DNA of 64,000 nt from Larus michahellis. Taxonomy: Eukaryota > Chordata > Aves > Charadriiformes > Laridae. The stretch is taken from the NCBI RefSeq assembly GCF_964199755.1, contig NC_133896.1, positions 94,860,200 through 94,924,199 of the forward strand. The letters are read 5' to 3'. The position numbers and the translations under genes were made by a program. This document shows, one piece after another, positions 12,501 to 24,700 of this stretch; the stretch's first letter is position 1; each line of letters begins with the position of its first letter. Below the pieces are notes generated by a model. That model was not told the origin of the DNA and searched no databases. It worked only from the letters and a program-made list of their open reading frames with translations.

Positions 12501-15500
12501 AAACCTCTGGCTGCCCTATTCTCCTTGGCTACAAGCTAAATTCTGGCTCTCCTTCCTGTCCAACAAAAGGCTAATACACTGCAATCCAATTAAATCCCAG
12601 AGGTGAACAGTGCAGTTGCAGATTGGACCAAACAGGGAAAATTAAAAAACTGATAAAGCACAGCTTTGGGAAAAGAGGACAAACGTATCTTAGGCATGCT
12701 AAAAAGCACAGGATCCCAATTCAGACAAGATACAGAATCAACACCCTGAAGTGCCTAAGCAATTTCTCCGTGGCCTGGTTCCTAAGCTCTTTCTGTGCCT
12801 GTACCATCACATGGAGGGCGTTCGATTAACATGAAACTTTAGTGTGTAGAGTTAAAACTCGCAATTCCCCATCTGTATTGTTAGCTGGTGCCAGTGACAA
12901 CACGCTCCCTGCTTGCTTTCCTTTCTAGGCCACACATTTGACTATCAGGGGGATCTATTGATTTTGACCAGATCTGTCCCATCTTAAGAAAGAAACTGTA
13001 TGACTTCTAAACTCCTTGCTGCACATTTAGAGTTAGCATCTATAATTACTGAGTTCAACCACAATAAGCAGAATTTACACAAGCTAAACACATAGGAACA
13101 GCAGCATGGATGAATATCTCACTAAGAAAGTGCACCACCACTCACTACATCAATAGAGTCGTATTTGTATAATTCTACCATCATTTGAATGCAGGAAAAA
13201 AAAAAAAGGCAGACCAATAGCCTTAACTTAAGCACCAGTTTCTAATGACAGAATACAAGGCTGCCCCAACTGCAGCTGAAAATAAATCTCAACATTACCA
13301 TCTTTTTGCTTCTCTTTAAATCCAAGAGAAGAAACTCTAGTAGGAGAGCATTGATTAGGAAATGCAGCAGGAGCTGCTCACTGCCACAGCAGATGGTCAC
13401 ACTCATGAAAAGGTTATGACAGATGGGACTGAAAGGGAGAAACTACTATAAGAAGGGCTTGGAAAAAAATTCATCCATCGCATGAGCATATTTAAAAAAA
13501 GCAGTTACAGACAGAACTTTCAACTATTAAAGTCCTCAACGGCCAAACCAACTTCTTCAGCACATACCATGCGTGAAATAAGGTACCTCTTTAAAAAAAA
13601 GAAAAAAACAAACAAGAGTTTGCTGAGTCTTCTAGCATCGAGCTTCCTCCTGGTAAGAGGGAAAGATGAACCAAAACAAACAACACACCTTGCATGCAAT
13701 GTGAGAAAGTCAGATTCTCAATTTAAATGCACAACTCTAGCATATAAACGCTTTGCTTTTTCCAAAAAAGCAAAGGAGGAAGAAACAAGCAACTGATTAT
13801 TTGTGTAGAAAGTTCAACCTCTAAGGGAACACAATTTATTCACAATATTAATGAAGACACTGAATATCTAGTACAATGCTTTTCAAGCTGTCAGTCACAA
13901 AAGGTTCAATGGACACCACTAGGCATTAAAAAAGTAGCATTAGTCAGTGAGAGCCTAGTTCCTCCAAGGCAGAGATGTTTAGCAATTTTACTTTAATTCA
14001 CAGCCCTGGAAGAAACAAGATGCTGTAGATTCAGGAGGTAAGAAAAAGGTGGATGAGCTGCAAGCTGATCTTACATTCAAACAGTTACTGAAATGATCTA
14101 CTATAAGTGGAAAAAGTGCTGCACTTCATAAATGCCCTGATGCAGAAACCATTTAAGCCATTTGGCGTTCTTCCAGTTACTTTAACATGCTTTGGAGTAG
14201 ACACAGTGACTTATTACCAGCTCTGAACTGGAGACTGGAGTCCTCAAGAATTGATTTGAAATCCTATTTAATGGAGTTTATGAAATTAATACTAAAAGGC
14301 ACCACTCTCTCTGATATAATGCTTACAAGAGAGATCAGTCCCAGAAGAGAACATACCAACCAACCAAGACATTTATGAAGTATTTCTAGATCTATTCGTA
14401 CGTGCCTGTGACATACAAAACAAAGGGCAAATACCTTACAGAGCAGCATGCATTTCTCAGGGGGTGTGGGGAGAACAACACCCAGAAGAGGTGGTTTTGC
14501 CTCAGATTTTTGGTTTCTGTCTGTAACATTCTGTTTTCACTTTAGCTTTGAAGTACCACATGCAGGCCCAGCCCCTCTGTTCTCAGCACTCTCGGGGATG
14601 GGCAGAAGAAGAAGTGTTATTAAGATTTCACAGCTCTAAGAGCATTGATTTCTTTATTATAATTTTACTCTGTCTGTCTCCTCCATATACGTCACTACTC
14701 TTGCTTATCTGATGTTCTGCAGGCAAGCTGCACAGAACTGCATCTGGTTTTGTTTGGTTTTCTTTTTTTTTCTTTTTTTTTTTGATCAAAGCTTTCTCAT
14801 TTGACTTTTCAGGACAGCGGATTCTCATCAGTAGTGGAGACAAGTAGGGTGCAGGCATGTTTCTGCTGTGCTTTTTCAAATAAAACAATTAAGTTGGAAA
14901 CACAGAAGGTCAAAATTGTGCAGGTAACAAAATACAATCGTTGGCACATTTTATATAGGACTGCCAAGAAAAAAGAAAAAAAGTTACTTGATATTAACAC
15001 CATGCACCATTTTTACTCTTGTTCTACAATCTCTATGTAGCCAAATCCTTAATATCAGAAGTTTTTAGATCAGAAAAATACTTTTCCTTGCATAAAAAAT
15101 ACAAGTGAGTTAATTGACACAAGAAAGTTTTGTCAGTTCAAGTATTACATCACTATAACACTTTTAAAGTGGAAAAGTTTGAAAAATATACAACTTACAT
15201 TTACAAAGCATCCTGCGTTACCACATACCAAAGCAGTTATTTCAAATACTACTGGCTTATACCTACCAAATATTGGTGACTGCACTGAGCAGTATGGCAT
15301 AGCCTCTTCATTAGGAGCTTGGGTAAACAAGCTGAGGTTTGTATACACATCATGAGTTTTTGAGTAATCCAGAATGGGACGTGAGTCTAAAAACCCACGG
15401 AACACATTTGAAGGTCCACCTCGGTAGAGTATCAGGATAAATATTGCTTGGAAGACAAACAGAAACAGCAGGAAACAAGGATTTTCCACACGAGAGAGGG

Positions 15501-15504
15501 ACAT
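3545..15504 (-). CDS. B4GALT3-like protein, probable pseudoenzyme
   Basis: Six coding exons read in frame: 15504-15267, 9592-9357, 8486-8296, 7731-7609, 4770-4666 and 3686-3545, giving 344 residues. Exons 2, 4 and 5 (236, 123, 105 bp) match the B4GALT gene plan and all introns are GT..AG. The Met at 15504 is preferred because it lies exactly nine residues before the Pro-Cys of the anchor, as in B4GALT3; an ATG eight codons upstream (15528) has a poor context. A transmembrane anchor spans residues 11-27. Cysteines 72/114 and 185/204 and the DVD motif (190-192) are kept, and residues 160-178 (GNGTFNRAKLLNVGVREAL) match B4GALT3. Against B4GALT1, active-site positions differ: Pro187 to Ala125, Arg191 to Gln129, Tyr289 to Phe228, Trp314 to Ser253, Asp318 to Asn257, Met344 to Val283, His347 to Tyr286. 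I infer loss or change of galactosyltransfer. No stop or frameshift is seen, so it is not a decayed copy. Orthology to B4GALT3 itself is unsettled. Confidence 0.92.
9593..15266 (-). other. Intron 1 of the B4GALT3-like gene
   Basis: This 5.7-kb intron lies between the anchor exon and the exon opening the catalytic domain. The donor is G|GTAGGT at 15267/15266 and the acceptor is CTCCTTACAG at 9593. It holds T-rich low-complexity tracts and no exon I can support. Confidence 0.85.
11270..11385. repeat. T/G-rich low-complexity tract
   Basis: Runs of T broken by single or double G, largely TTTTG and TTTTTG units, follow a G-rich core near 11286-11299. On the minus strand this reads as A-rich sequence inside intron 1. 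It looks like an expanded simple repeat or retroposon tail. Confidence 0.8.
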
Positions 15505-16068
15505 AGCTTTTAGCCCATGCTCTGGCATGAGACGGGTGAGGAGTTTTAACCGCCTTCCGCGAGCTGCCGTGCTACCTTCAAGGCTAGATCGCTGGGCAGG
15601 GAAAACCTCCTCCTCCTCTTCTTCAAACTTTCCGAGGCGGCAGCCTGCTCTTCTAGCACGGCTTCGCCGGGACGCTCGGAGCCACACCGCCCTTTCCCGC
15701 TACCAGCCGGCCTGAAGAAGAGAAAAACCTGTTTCAAACACACCCGGGGCAGAAGAGCCGCGGGGGCTGCGGCACCCGAGCCCGGCAGCCAGCACCACGG
15801 CGCGGGGAGCGGCGGTGGCCCTCACCCACCCTCACGCCGGCCCCCGCGGCACAGCCTGCCTGAGGCGGAAGCAACCGCGGGGCCGGGCGGCTCCAGGAGA
15901 GGCCGGCGGGGCAGGGAGCAAGCTCCCCTGTAACCCTCCCACAGAGGCTCCCGGCCTTCCCCTGCTCCGCCCCGGCCCGGGCTGAGGGAGGGAGGGAGCG
16001 AGCGCCCTCACGGCACGGCCGTTACCGCCCAACCGTCACGCAACGGCCGCCCGCCACCTTCTGGCGAG

Positions 16069-16087
16069 ACTACAGCTCCCAGCATGC
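16069..16087 (+). promoter_or_regulatory. ZNF143/THAP11-type promoter motif, copy 1
   Basis: The 19-mer ACTACAGCTCCCAGCATGC closely fits the ACTACAAYTCCCAGMATGC motif (SBS) bound by ZNF143 and THAP11 with HCFC1 at vertebrate CpG-island promoters. It lies in the island upstream of the B4GALT3-like gene. Confidence 0.8.
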
Positions 16088-16131
16088 GAAGCGCGGCAGG
16101 GAGGAGCCCGGCCGGGCTGCCCTGCCGCACG

Positions 16132-16150
16132 GCATGCTGGGGGATGTAGT
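16132..16150 (-). promoter_or_regulatory. ZNF143/THAP11-type promoter motif, copy 2, inverted
   Basis: Read on the minus strand this is ACTACATCCCCCAGCATGC, a second good match to the ZNF143 motif, inverted relative to the first and 44 bases away. Facing copies of this motif are often seen at bidirectional promoters. Confidence 0.75.
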
Positions 16151-16266
16151 CCTCCGGCGCCCTCAGCGGCCGCCGCGGGTGGCAGAAGGCAGAGTGATGA
16201 ACTGCTGTGGGGCTACTCCTGAAGAGACCGCGGCAGCGCAGCCTCCGCAGCGAGGCACCGCCGGCC

Positions 16267-16527
16267 ATGGCCTCACCGCCCATAAAAATTTTGTCTCTTG
16301 CACCCTTCTCTTTAGTGGCCTCCCGTCACGCTCCAAGGGGTGGCCACCAGCTGGGCCACCAGCTCCTGAGTGCTGGCTCGTCTGCCGGCACGCCTGGCCC
16401 CAAACCAGGCGAAGCCTGGGCTGCTGTGTGCCCTCCAAATGGGGCGGCATGGCAAAAAGCTGGGGGTAGAAGGGTGGTAGGGTTTATACGGGGAGCTGGG
16501 AGTACGCTTGCCTCAGTGCTGAGCTAA
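16267..16527 (+). CDS. Doubtful 86-codon reading frame on the divergent strand
   Basis: An ATG in a strong initiation context (GCCGGCCATGG) sits just right of the CpG-island motifs and opens an 86-codon frame on the plus strand. I recognise no domain and composition follows the local GC bias. It could belong to a divergent, perhaps non-coding, transcript or be chance. Confidence 0.15.
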   Translation: MASPPIKILSLAPFSLVASRHAPRGGHQLGHQLLSAGSSAGTPGPKPGEAWAAVCPPNGAAWQKAGGRRVVGFIRGAGSTLASVLS

Positions 16528-18639
16528 GATGTAGGGGACGCATCTATAGGAAAGTTCACCTCAGTCGTTCTGCTGCGCAGAACAACCCATTACTCAATTA
16601 CAGTGGATTGCTTAAGGCCTGGATGTAAATTGTCATCATTTCACATTTACTTTTAAAATTAAATGTACTTTTAAAAATGAAAAATGTATTTAACATATTT
16701 TTTTGCCTGGGCAAAGTCTTGCTCTACTGAAACCCAGTGCTGCTGCTGCAAAGATTGCTTTCCTTGCACACCGCTGTGCGTCCCTACCATTTACGTTCTC
16801 CCTGTGCCGTTCCCTCCACGAGCATGGCAAACCCACCCTGCTTGTCTTCCCCCCCATAAAACAAAGCAATGCTTGCTGTTCTGCAGCAAGTACAATGCCA
16901 CGGACAGGAAAGAATTAATCTCTGCGTCAACCATGGAACAGAGGAACCAAGATTTTTGTGATATGACCTGGGGTTGCAGACAGGAACTGTTTTAGAGCCT
17001 GGTACTGCTTTGTGCTTTATGCTTTGGTTGCAATCCTCCCGTGGGTTGCAGGAGGAAATGGTGAGGTAGGAACAACTTGGGCAAGGCGGTTCTGCCTCTA
17101 TCTGTCTCGGAGGCAGGGAGAAGCTGGACCAGCTGGAACTGTCCTGTGCTGGCGCCTCTGCTGACTTCCTCAAAGTCAGGGCTTAGTTGTAAAAATCGTC
17201 ACCTCGTGTCTGTTCCTGGGCACAAGCAGCAGGTCAGCTGGAAAGGCAAGAGCCTACCCCAAGCTGTATTTTTACCTGTGTGTATATATGCTCTCAAGAC
17301 TGCAAAATGAACGTACAACTAGTCAGATCAACTGCCTGCAGAGGAGCTGAACAGCAAGTGTTTCTGAGCTGAATCTCCAGGAAATTCTCTCTCAGGAGCA
17401 TTCCAAAACCAAATACAGTTCCTCTCCTTCCCCGTCAGCTATCATCCCAGGAACATGTGGATCAGAAACCACCATAAGCCTTTTTCTCACAAGAGGGCAA
17501 GGAAGTATGGACTGGAGAGCAGAGTACGTATGAGAACTTCATGGTGCCAGCAGGTCTGAGCCTTTTCAAGGTCACGGTGCTCATGTTTTAAACAGAGCGG
17601 TGGAAAGCTGGAGTGTGTTTTGAATTAAAAATGAATCCAATTATTTAAATGCAAAAAAAATAATTTAACCGCCTCCACCAAAGCGTGCAAGGGAAGTGGC
17701 GGGCATTTTAGCAACCCCTGCGCACAGATTTATTGAGGGCAGTGGTGGAGGAAAACAATGTGAGACTGGATCTGTAAGAAGCAGGCACCAGGCTGTCTTC
17801 AGTCAAAGGTCTGCCTTTCGCATTTTCACACGTCTGCCTGAGAAATTAAATTGAATGCATACAAAAAAAAAAAAAAGACAAACACCATCTTCAACAGAGC
17901 TTGAAATTAAGTTTGTGTGAGAGCCTCTGGATTGTCCCAGGGGAGGGGGGCTTCCCCTCCCTCCAAGTGCAATTTCACCTCCAGTCAGCCCTGAACGTGA
18001 TGAGAGACTGAGAAAAGTACCTCGCACCACTTAATAAGATTCATTCTTGCTTGCTCTTTCCCCTTCTCCCCGCCTTGTCTCCTGGGGCCTGCACCAGATC
18101 CCCGTTGAAAATGCAGCAGAATTGCTGGGAAGCTTGGCCTTGAAAATGCAAGGAGGGGAGGAACGATGCGCTGGTGTAACAGTGATACCAAGCAGGGTGC
18201 TCAGGCAGTGTTGGTCAATGTCTCTTATCCACTGCCCTCCCGATCCCCAGGGTTTCTGTCAAGGGAAGAGGAAGGTGGCGTTAATCCTTGCACAAGCATT
18301 GTAGAGGCTTTCAGGCCCACAGGCAAGCAGAGCTGCCCCTCTTCTTTGGCGGGGTGATGGGGTTTTCTAGGGTGGATGTTTCAGGTACCTTTGGCCATGG
18401 CACTTCTTTCTTCAGCCTTTCACAGGCTGTTTGCTTGCACACTGCACGTTGCACTTTAAGCAACACCTTTGTGAATGTGATTTTTTAATTACGTAAGTAT
18501 GTATTTGGCTTGTACTCTAAATCGTACTCTTTAGCTTGTACACTAAATTTTTAGCAATGCTTCCTCAAAAGAGCCTTAAAAGTGCTTCCATGTTTCTGGG
18601 AGGAGGGTCCTTTGTTGTTTTTAAAAAACCCCAAAATTA

Positions 18640-18745
18640 CAGATAGCTGATGTGATGCACCTTGCCCAAAGGACAGAGTAAATCAGTGAAAGCATTAGAA
18701 ACAGGACCTGAGTCTACTAGCTACTCCCAGGCTTGTGGATTAGCC
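18640..18745 (-). repeat. MIR-like SINE fragment
   Basis: The order of blocks resembles a MIR or CORE-SINE read in reverse: 'CACCTTGCCCAAAGGACA', 'AAATCAGTGAAAGCATTAGAA' and 'ACAGGACCTGAGTCTACTAG', equivalent to the familiar CTTGCCCAAGGTCACACAG..CAGTGGCAGAG..ACCCAGGTCTCCTGA series. It is well diverged. Confidence 0.55.
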
Positions 18746-21700
18746 AACAGTGGGCTCCTGTCAAATATGTCTGTCCATTCTCCTCCAGTCTGGAGAGAAA
18801 AGGAAGAACCAAGAGCCCAGAGTTGTTTTTCTACCTGATCCCACTGGATTGACACCTAGTGCCCCAGTGAGAGTTTATGCATTTTTTTCCAGTGGGTTGT
18901 AGCCTACAGGGACTGGCAGAATCAGGGACTGGAATAGCGTGCAGTTGGTTAGGAAGATTAAGCCTGGTAATGCCTTAGCCTGTACTCAACCTGTTGGTGC
19001 TGCTCCTGGGTGTCTCCCCCTTCCCTCAGGAGGTGCAGTGGGGCTGTATTGTAGAGGGCCACAAGCTACTGCCTTTGCCTGCTTCCTATTGCTTCCTATC
19101 CTGAGCAACCTGCCCTCCTCCAGGAGGAAGGAAGTTGAAAAATGTCTCTTGAGAGGTTTCATGGCCTCCAGAACCACCTGGGAGTGACTTTTCACAGAGC
19201 AGACAGGCAAAATGGATATATTTTTCAATCAATTTTTGCTGAGACCTGGGATGTAATATGTACCCACATCCCTGCAGGAGATCCCTTGTGTCTTACCATA
19301 CTGCTGCCAGGAGAGCTTGTCCTGGCTCTTCCCAGAGGGGAGGACAGTGTGCAGGAGCTGGCTGGCCCAACAGAGCTGGAGTGGATACCGTGCACGCTGC
19401 AGACCTCATAACATCACCCAGTAGATGCAGCTTGCCATTGCACCTTTCCCCTCTCCCTTGTGATGGAGAACTGACTGCCTGCCCTATGTTGTCACCACCA
19501 CCCACTTCTGAGCTGTGGCCAGCACCTTTAGAGGGCAGTAATCTCAATAGGAATTGTTTGTTGTCATGTCACCAAAATGACAGCTTGCTGCTAGAGACAC
19601 CATAAGAATATGGAGTTCAGGCTACATTCTCTTGTCTCCTTCTGTCTCTTTCCTTCATCTCCATAAAGTGGGCATTGGTCTCAGGGACCTGAAATGTTTT
19701 TGCTTGAATTTCTCATGTGGCATTTGGGTCAGATGAAGACTGAAGGGAGTACCCTCAAAATGAGAACAACTAAAACTGATACATTCTCAATTACAGAGTC
19801 CGCTGTGCTTTCCTGGAAAAGAAGTAAGCACTTACGCTGTGAGACAAGACAATGGTGCAATATTGTACTATTCACATAATATTTAATAATGCTCTAGTAC
19901 CATTCAATATAAATAAATAACCATTAAAAATTACTTTCTTGACATTCTCTTTCCTTTGTCAACAGTATTTTCTGCAACAGGAAATGTTAGTAATATTCAT
20001 TGGTTGTTGAATTGGATGAATCTCAGAGAACATGAATATCAGATACTAATATGCTAGTAAAAACCAGGTGCTGGGATGTCTTCTCTTCTTTAAACACTTC
20101 AGGCTTGATCTGCAGCCTCCCTCCTTATGGCATTCACTCACTGCATTCACTTTCACCGAAGCCTGTAACTCTGACCGCTGCTCCACCACTGGGCTCTCCC
20201 ACCCAGCTCTGCTAACAAACAGACATCTTAATTTGTGGCGTCTGTAATTTGCCTGCCCTTAGCTGATACACCTTGGCCAGCAGCGGTCCTTGCTGTCCCT
20301 AGGCTGCTCCACAGGCAAAAGTGTATTTGTGATGAACAGGTCCAAATGTCTGCTGGCCTGGAGTATCAGCTGTGTACATCCACGCTGTCCATGCAAGGTC
20401 TCGGTCCTGCACAATTTAGTGACTGGTTCTTGATTCCTGGATTCACAGAAACTCTCCTCCGCAGGGCCAGGCTGGGGCAAGAATAGGATGGAATGGGCTG
20501 GTGGTGGGAGCAGGCTCTGACCGGCGCTGAACTGACAGTGTAGCACGCGTCACTGGATACGTGGTTTCCAGTGGGAAACCCATGAATAATAATTTTGCTT
20601 TCTTATAGGGATGCAGAGAGAACAGCTCTCTAAAAACATGTGTGCGTGGGTATCCTTTGCAATGGGAACAAACCCTTGCTGCAACTACCCACCTTCAGTG
20701 ACAAAACCCTATGTAGGGCCTGTGCGAGATCAAAGGCCAAGGAATTAATTGCCATATCCCCTCCTGTTCATACAGGCAGAAACCCTACCCATCTCAGAGG
20801 AGAAAATGGAGGATCGTAAATCAACTCCTTTATTCCCTCACTCTTGCTTATTCATCAAAACCACAAAAAAGGGGACTTAATCTTGGTTTAATGCTGGACG
20901 GAAGCATTGATCCCACCTGCCTGGTGGCAGGGATGGGTCAGCAAAGCCCACTGGAGTGCAAGGCCTGTTACCTCCCGTGGGGGACAGGACACAAAGCTCT
21001 GACAAACGGAGAATGAAAAGTGTTTTGTAGACACCGGGCTTCCTTCATGCTATCTAATGCCAGTAAACCAGACCCTTGCTCTGTAAGGACCTTTCTAGGG
21101 CCCAGAGAAGACACCGTTTTTGTGGCCCATTCAGTATTTCTTCATGCGGAGATGGCTGGCATGGTGGCCTTGTAGTGCTGGATGTGTTCATCCAAAAAGA
21201 TCCTGGCCTGGGCCTCACTCAGCGTGGCCTCCATTTCTCTATTTGCTGCCTGTTCTGATCTCTCCTGGCTTCCTCTCTGATAGGAGGCATTTCACCCCCT
21301 TTGCCCTCTCCTGTGCTTTAGCCCCCTCCCATAGCAGTGTGCGCAGCTGCTTGTTCCCCATGTGAGGGAACATGGACCAACTCCCTCTCTCAGATACCCT
21401 TCGAAGAGCCCCCTTCGGGCAGGCTTCCCGAGATCCCATGGGGACTATCTGCTGAGCGAGGCACTCCTTTGCACATGTTTTTACCTTGCTATGATTGCTC
21501 AGGAGCCAGAAACTTAGTGCCACCCACGTTTCTTGCATAAAGAAACTGTAATTCCTTTCACTGTACTCCCCTCCTTGCTGTGTTTCTGATTATTTTGCCA
21601 GTTTAAGACACCATTGTAAAGAAACCCCGCGGAGCGCAGAACATACGACATTCATCGGTGAATGCTAAGCTCTATTGTTCTCCTGTGAGAGGCTGGGGCG

Positions 21701-24700
21701 AGGGGGGGGAAATATTCTTTCTTCATGAACATGTCAGATGATCTAAGCTAAAAACCAAAACTAAACAAGGAATAGGCAGAGAAGAATTCTAGTATAAATA
21801 AATCAACAAATAAATAAGTCTCCTGCCAGCCCAGAATTTCTTGGGTGGGGATGATTCAGTTGCTCATAACTTTCCCCCAGCTGTGAAATCCTCAATGTGT
21901 TTTGAACGCCTGAAGCCTTGTTTCTCATGGCCTGAGTGAAGATGGTTTTCAACATGTGCTCAGAGGGGTTTCTGGGTCATTCAGGGAATCCTCCTGGAAA
22001 AGTCACAGCAACACCACTCCCCACGCACACACATGGTACCAACACTTGTGCTTTTAATCCAGTGCATCCTTCCTTCAGTCCTCATTTGTCACCTCCTCCT
22101 TTGTGGGCTGCCTTCCACCTGGCTGTCTTCCTGTTTTATTGAGGGAAAGGGAAACCCTTCCACATGACACGCTCCTCTCTCTTCACAGGGCCGCACATGC
22201 TTTTCAAAGTTCAACTGGAAAACCTTGTCACATTTGATAGTTCAGTTATCATCTACATGCTCGAGATACGCTTCTTGATGGTGTATCTCCACATTCCTCA
22301 ACGTTCTCACAGGAGATGAGAGCAGGCTGAAGGTTCCTCTTCTCTGAGCACTTCTCACCCACCTCCGCCCCAGAGAGGTGTCTTCCTCTCTGGAGGTCTA
22401 GGAAACAAGTCTGTGAACATTATTTGAGGCTACCGAAGCACCTGATGGTGCTGCAGGAGGGTTCCGGGCTAGGAACAACGCTTTGAAGTTCACCCATCTT
22501 TACCCCTGCTTTCTGGTCTCTGCAGCGAGACACGGAGGCACGGCCTTCGAGGTACAGTACCTGCTGGGTCTCCCTGAGCGGGAGAGGAACTTTACCCAGA
22601 GGGCTCTGGGCCTGGGGATCTGGGACGGCATTTCCCAAAACAACCTTAAGTGAAGGCAGTTCAAGTTCTCAGCCAAGGCGTAGGCACCAGATCCCTTCTG
22701 AACTCTCAAACCCAAAATGAGACACTTCAGCACAGCTCCCTCCCCAACACCGAAGGCTGATCCATGTAGTTGTCTAAGTGCATCCTTCAGAGGGAGAGCC
22801 TCTCTCAGGCTAGCTTTGTTTTAAAGCTGTTTTGAGAGCATACCAGCCTCAGGCCAACAGGTCCACATTTGTGCTTTTGTGACAGCTCCTGTCCTTGAAC
22901 CACCGCAGCTCACAGCTGCTGTACTGAAGCTCATGTTTCATGATATGCCAGCAAAGACCTTCAGAGGCACCCACACCCATCCTGGATTTCAGCTTCTGTG
23001 CTGGCACAGCCAAGAATGGAGATAACATCTAATAAATTTTACCGAATGGTTAAAAACACAGAGCCCGCAGGGGAAGGGAAGGACTCCTCTCCCAGCTGAG
23101 GAACGGGAGCCAGTGCATGAAGTCAAGGGTGAAGAGCTGTAGGATGGCAGGGCACCACATCAGCTCTGTCCCTGCTCATTACCACTTTTCGGGCAGTGGG
23201 AGCTGATCGGTGTGGCGGCATTCGGGGGTGTTCATCATCCTCCAGCAGCGGAGCAGAGGGCTGAATGGAACAGGCAGGGCACGCAGCTGCTGTGGTTGCT
23301 GACAGACTTTGGGAACGATCACTGCCCGCTGCCTCTGTCAAAACAAACACAAGATGAGGTAAGAAGGAGATAGAGCTGTCCATACCACATCCAGTACAAC
23401 AGGGCAGGAGACGCATTTCCAACAAGGCTGTGCTCTGGTTAAGGTGGACACTGGGCAGGCATCAGCAACCAGGTTCCTCAACCACACTACGCACAGCTTC
23501 GGGCCAGGATGCATCTGAAGAGCTGCTTGTTCTATCTGCAGTGCAGAGTCCTAGCTGGGATATTTTATTTATGAATTAGCAAAAGTTTTTGAAGGATTTT
23601 TTTCACCAGTAAAATCATTATTTTAACCTCTCTGATTTTTATTTATTTATTTTAAAGAAAGAGCAGGAGGATGAGATCTGAGGATCCTTGTTCAGTCTGT
23701 CTGGAAGCTCTGAAATGCAGGTGAGCCTGTTTACAAACATCACAAGGCAGAAGGAGTTCTATGCTAACCTAAGCAAACTCTTCTCCCCGATGCCTGTAAA
23801 TAAATATTAGCATTAAGAATGGGTAGTTTTTATAACACCAGTCTTGCATGATAGCTTTCAGGGCTTTAAGAAAGAGAAATATGAAGCGAAATTAATTTCC
23901 GTCTCCTGCTCTCAGAAGGCATAGCCTGTTTTTCAAGGGGGTTTCAACACAGTTGGCAGGGAGAAGTTCTGTGAGAGCTTTTGGTTGCTCTGTGGCCCCT
24001 GTTGCAATACGGTCAATCCCAAGGATTTTCCCCATCCTTTACTTTCCCCTTCCTACTCTGCATGTCCCCACAACGTTTCTCACAGAGCAGGCTTATGGCC
24101 ATTTTCCACAATATCTCCACAATGAAAGCCTTTTTCCAGTTGAAAATGGGCTCAGAGACCCCCGTTTTGTCCCTCCTGCTCCTCCACTTTGCATGAAGAG
24201 GCTGGGGAAGCAGCTGAGGCTCTCACCTCCAGTCCTCAATCCCAGCACATCTCAGATCCTGCCTAGTGGTTCTCAGGGCAGCAAAAAAAGCAGGATTTCT
24301 AGTGCAGAAAAGAAAAACTCTTTCCCTTTTTTAAATGTTGAGGTCTTCTTTTTCTTTTTGTTGTCCCTCATGAAAAGCAAAACCCTGATGTGTCCTATTG
24401 CTCCCCTTTTGCAGATCTGCTCTGATTTGGCGCACAGAGTTCTTTCCCCCAGGCTCCGCTGGACACAGCTAAGGGTGGTGGGAATGTGGGCAAGGAAGAG
24501 AGTGGACTCCATCTGGGATAAAATAACTGCTATTTATGCAGCATCCATTGACGCCCAATCTTCACAGTTCACATGATCAGCAGGTCCCTTTTACACTGTG
24601 TCTGTGGCAATCTCACAAATAGGCACATGTGCCAATTAGCCATGCAAGTGGTCCAACCAGAGATTAACAGACCACCAAATCCCGCACCAAGCAATGGCTG

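Larger units (their letters stand above)
15500..16300. promoter_or_regulatory. CpG-island promoter of the B4GALT3-like gene
   Basis: The sequence turns abruptly GC- and CpG-rich around and upstream of the first coding exon and returns to AT-rich after about 16300. This is the usual form of a vertebrate housekeeping promoter, and no TATA box is evident. On the minus strand, a CTTCTTCAG acceptor (exon start 15711) and a possible G|GTGAGG donor (exon end near 15826) suggest a short 5' UTR intron, at low confidence. The paired inverted ZNF143-type sites suggest transcription may start in both directions. Confidence 0.75.

Noticed and set aside
15145..15687. 180-codon frame as a complete protein
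   Set aside because: It begins with GTG in the GC-rich island and reads through the exon 1 donor at 15267/15266 into the intron; only 15267-15504 is coding.
23953..24576. 207-codon plus-strand frame
   Set aside because: No recognisable domain, no splice context and ordinary composition; length is possible by chance in 64 kb.
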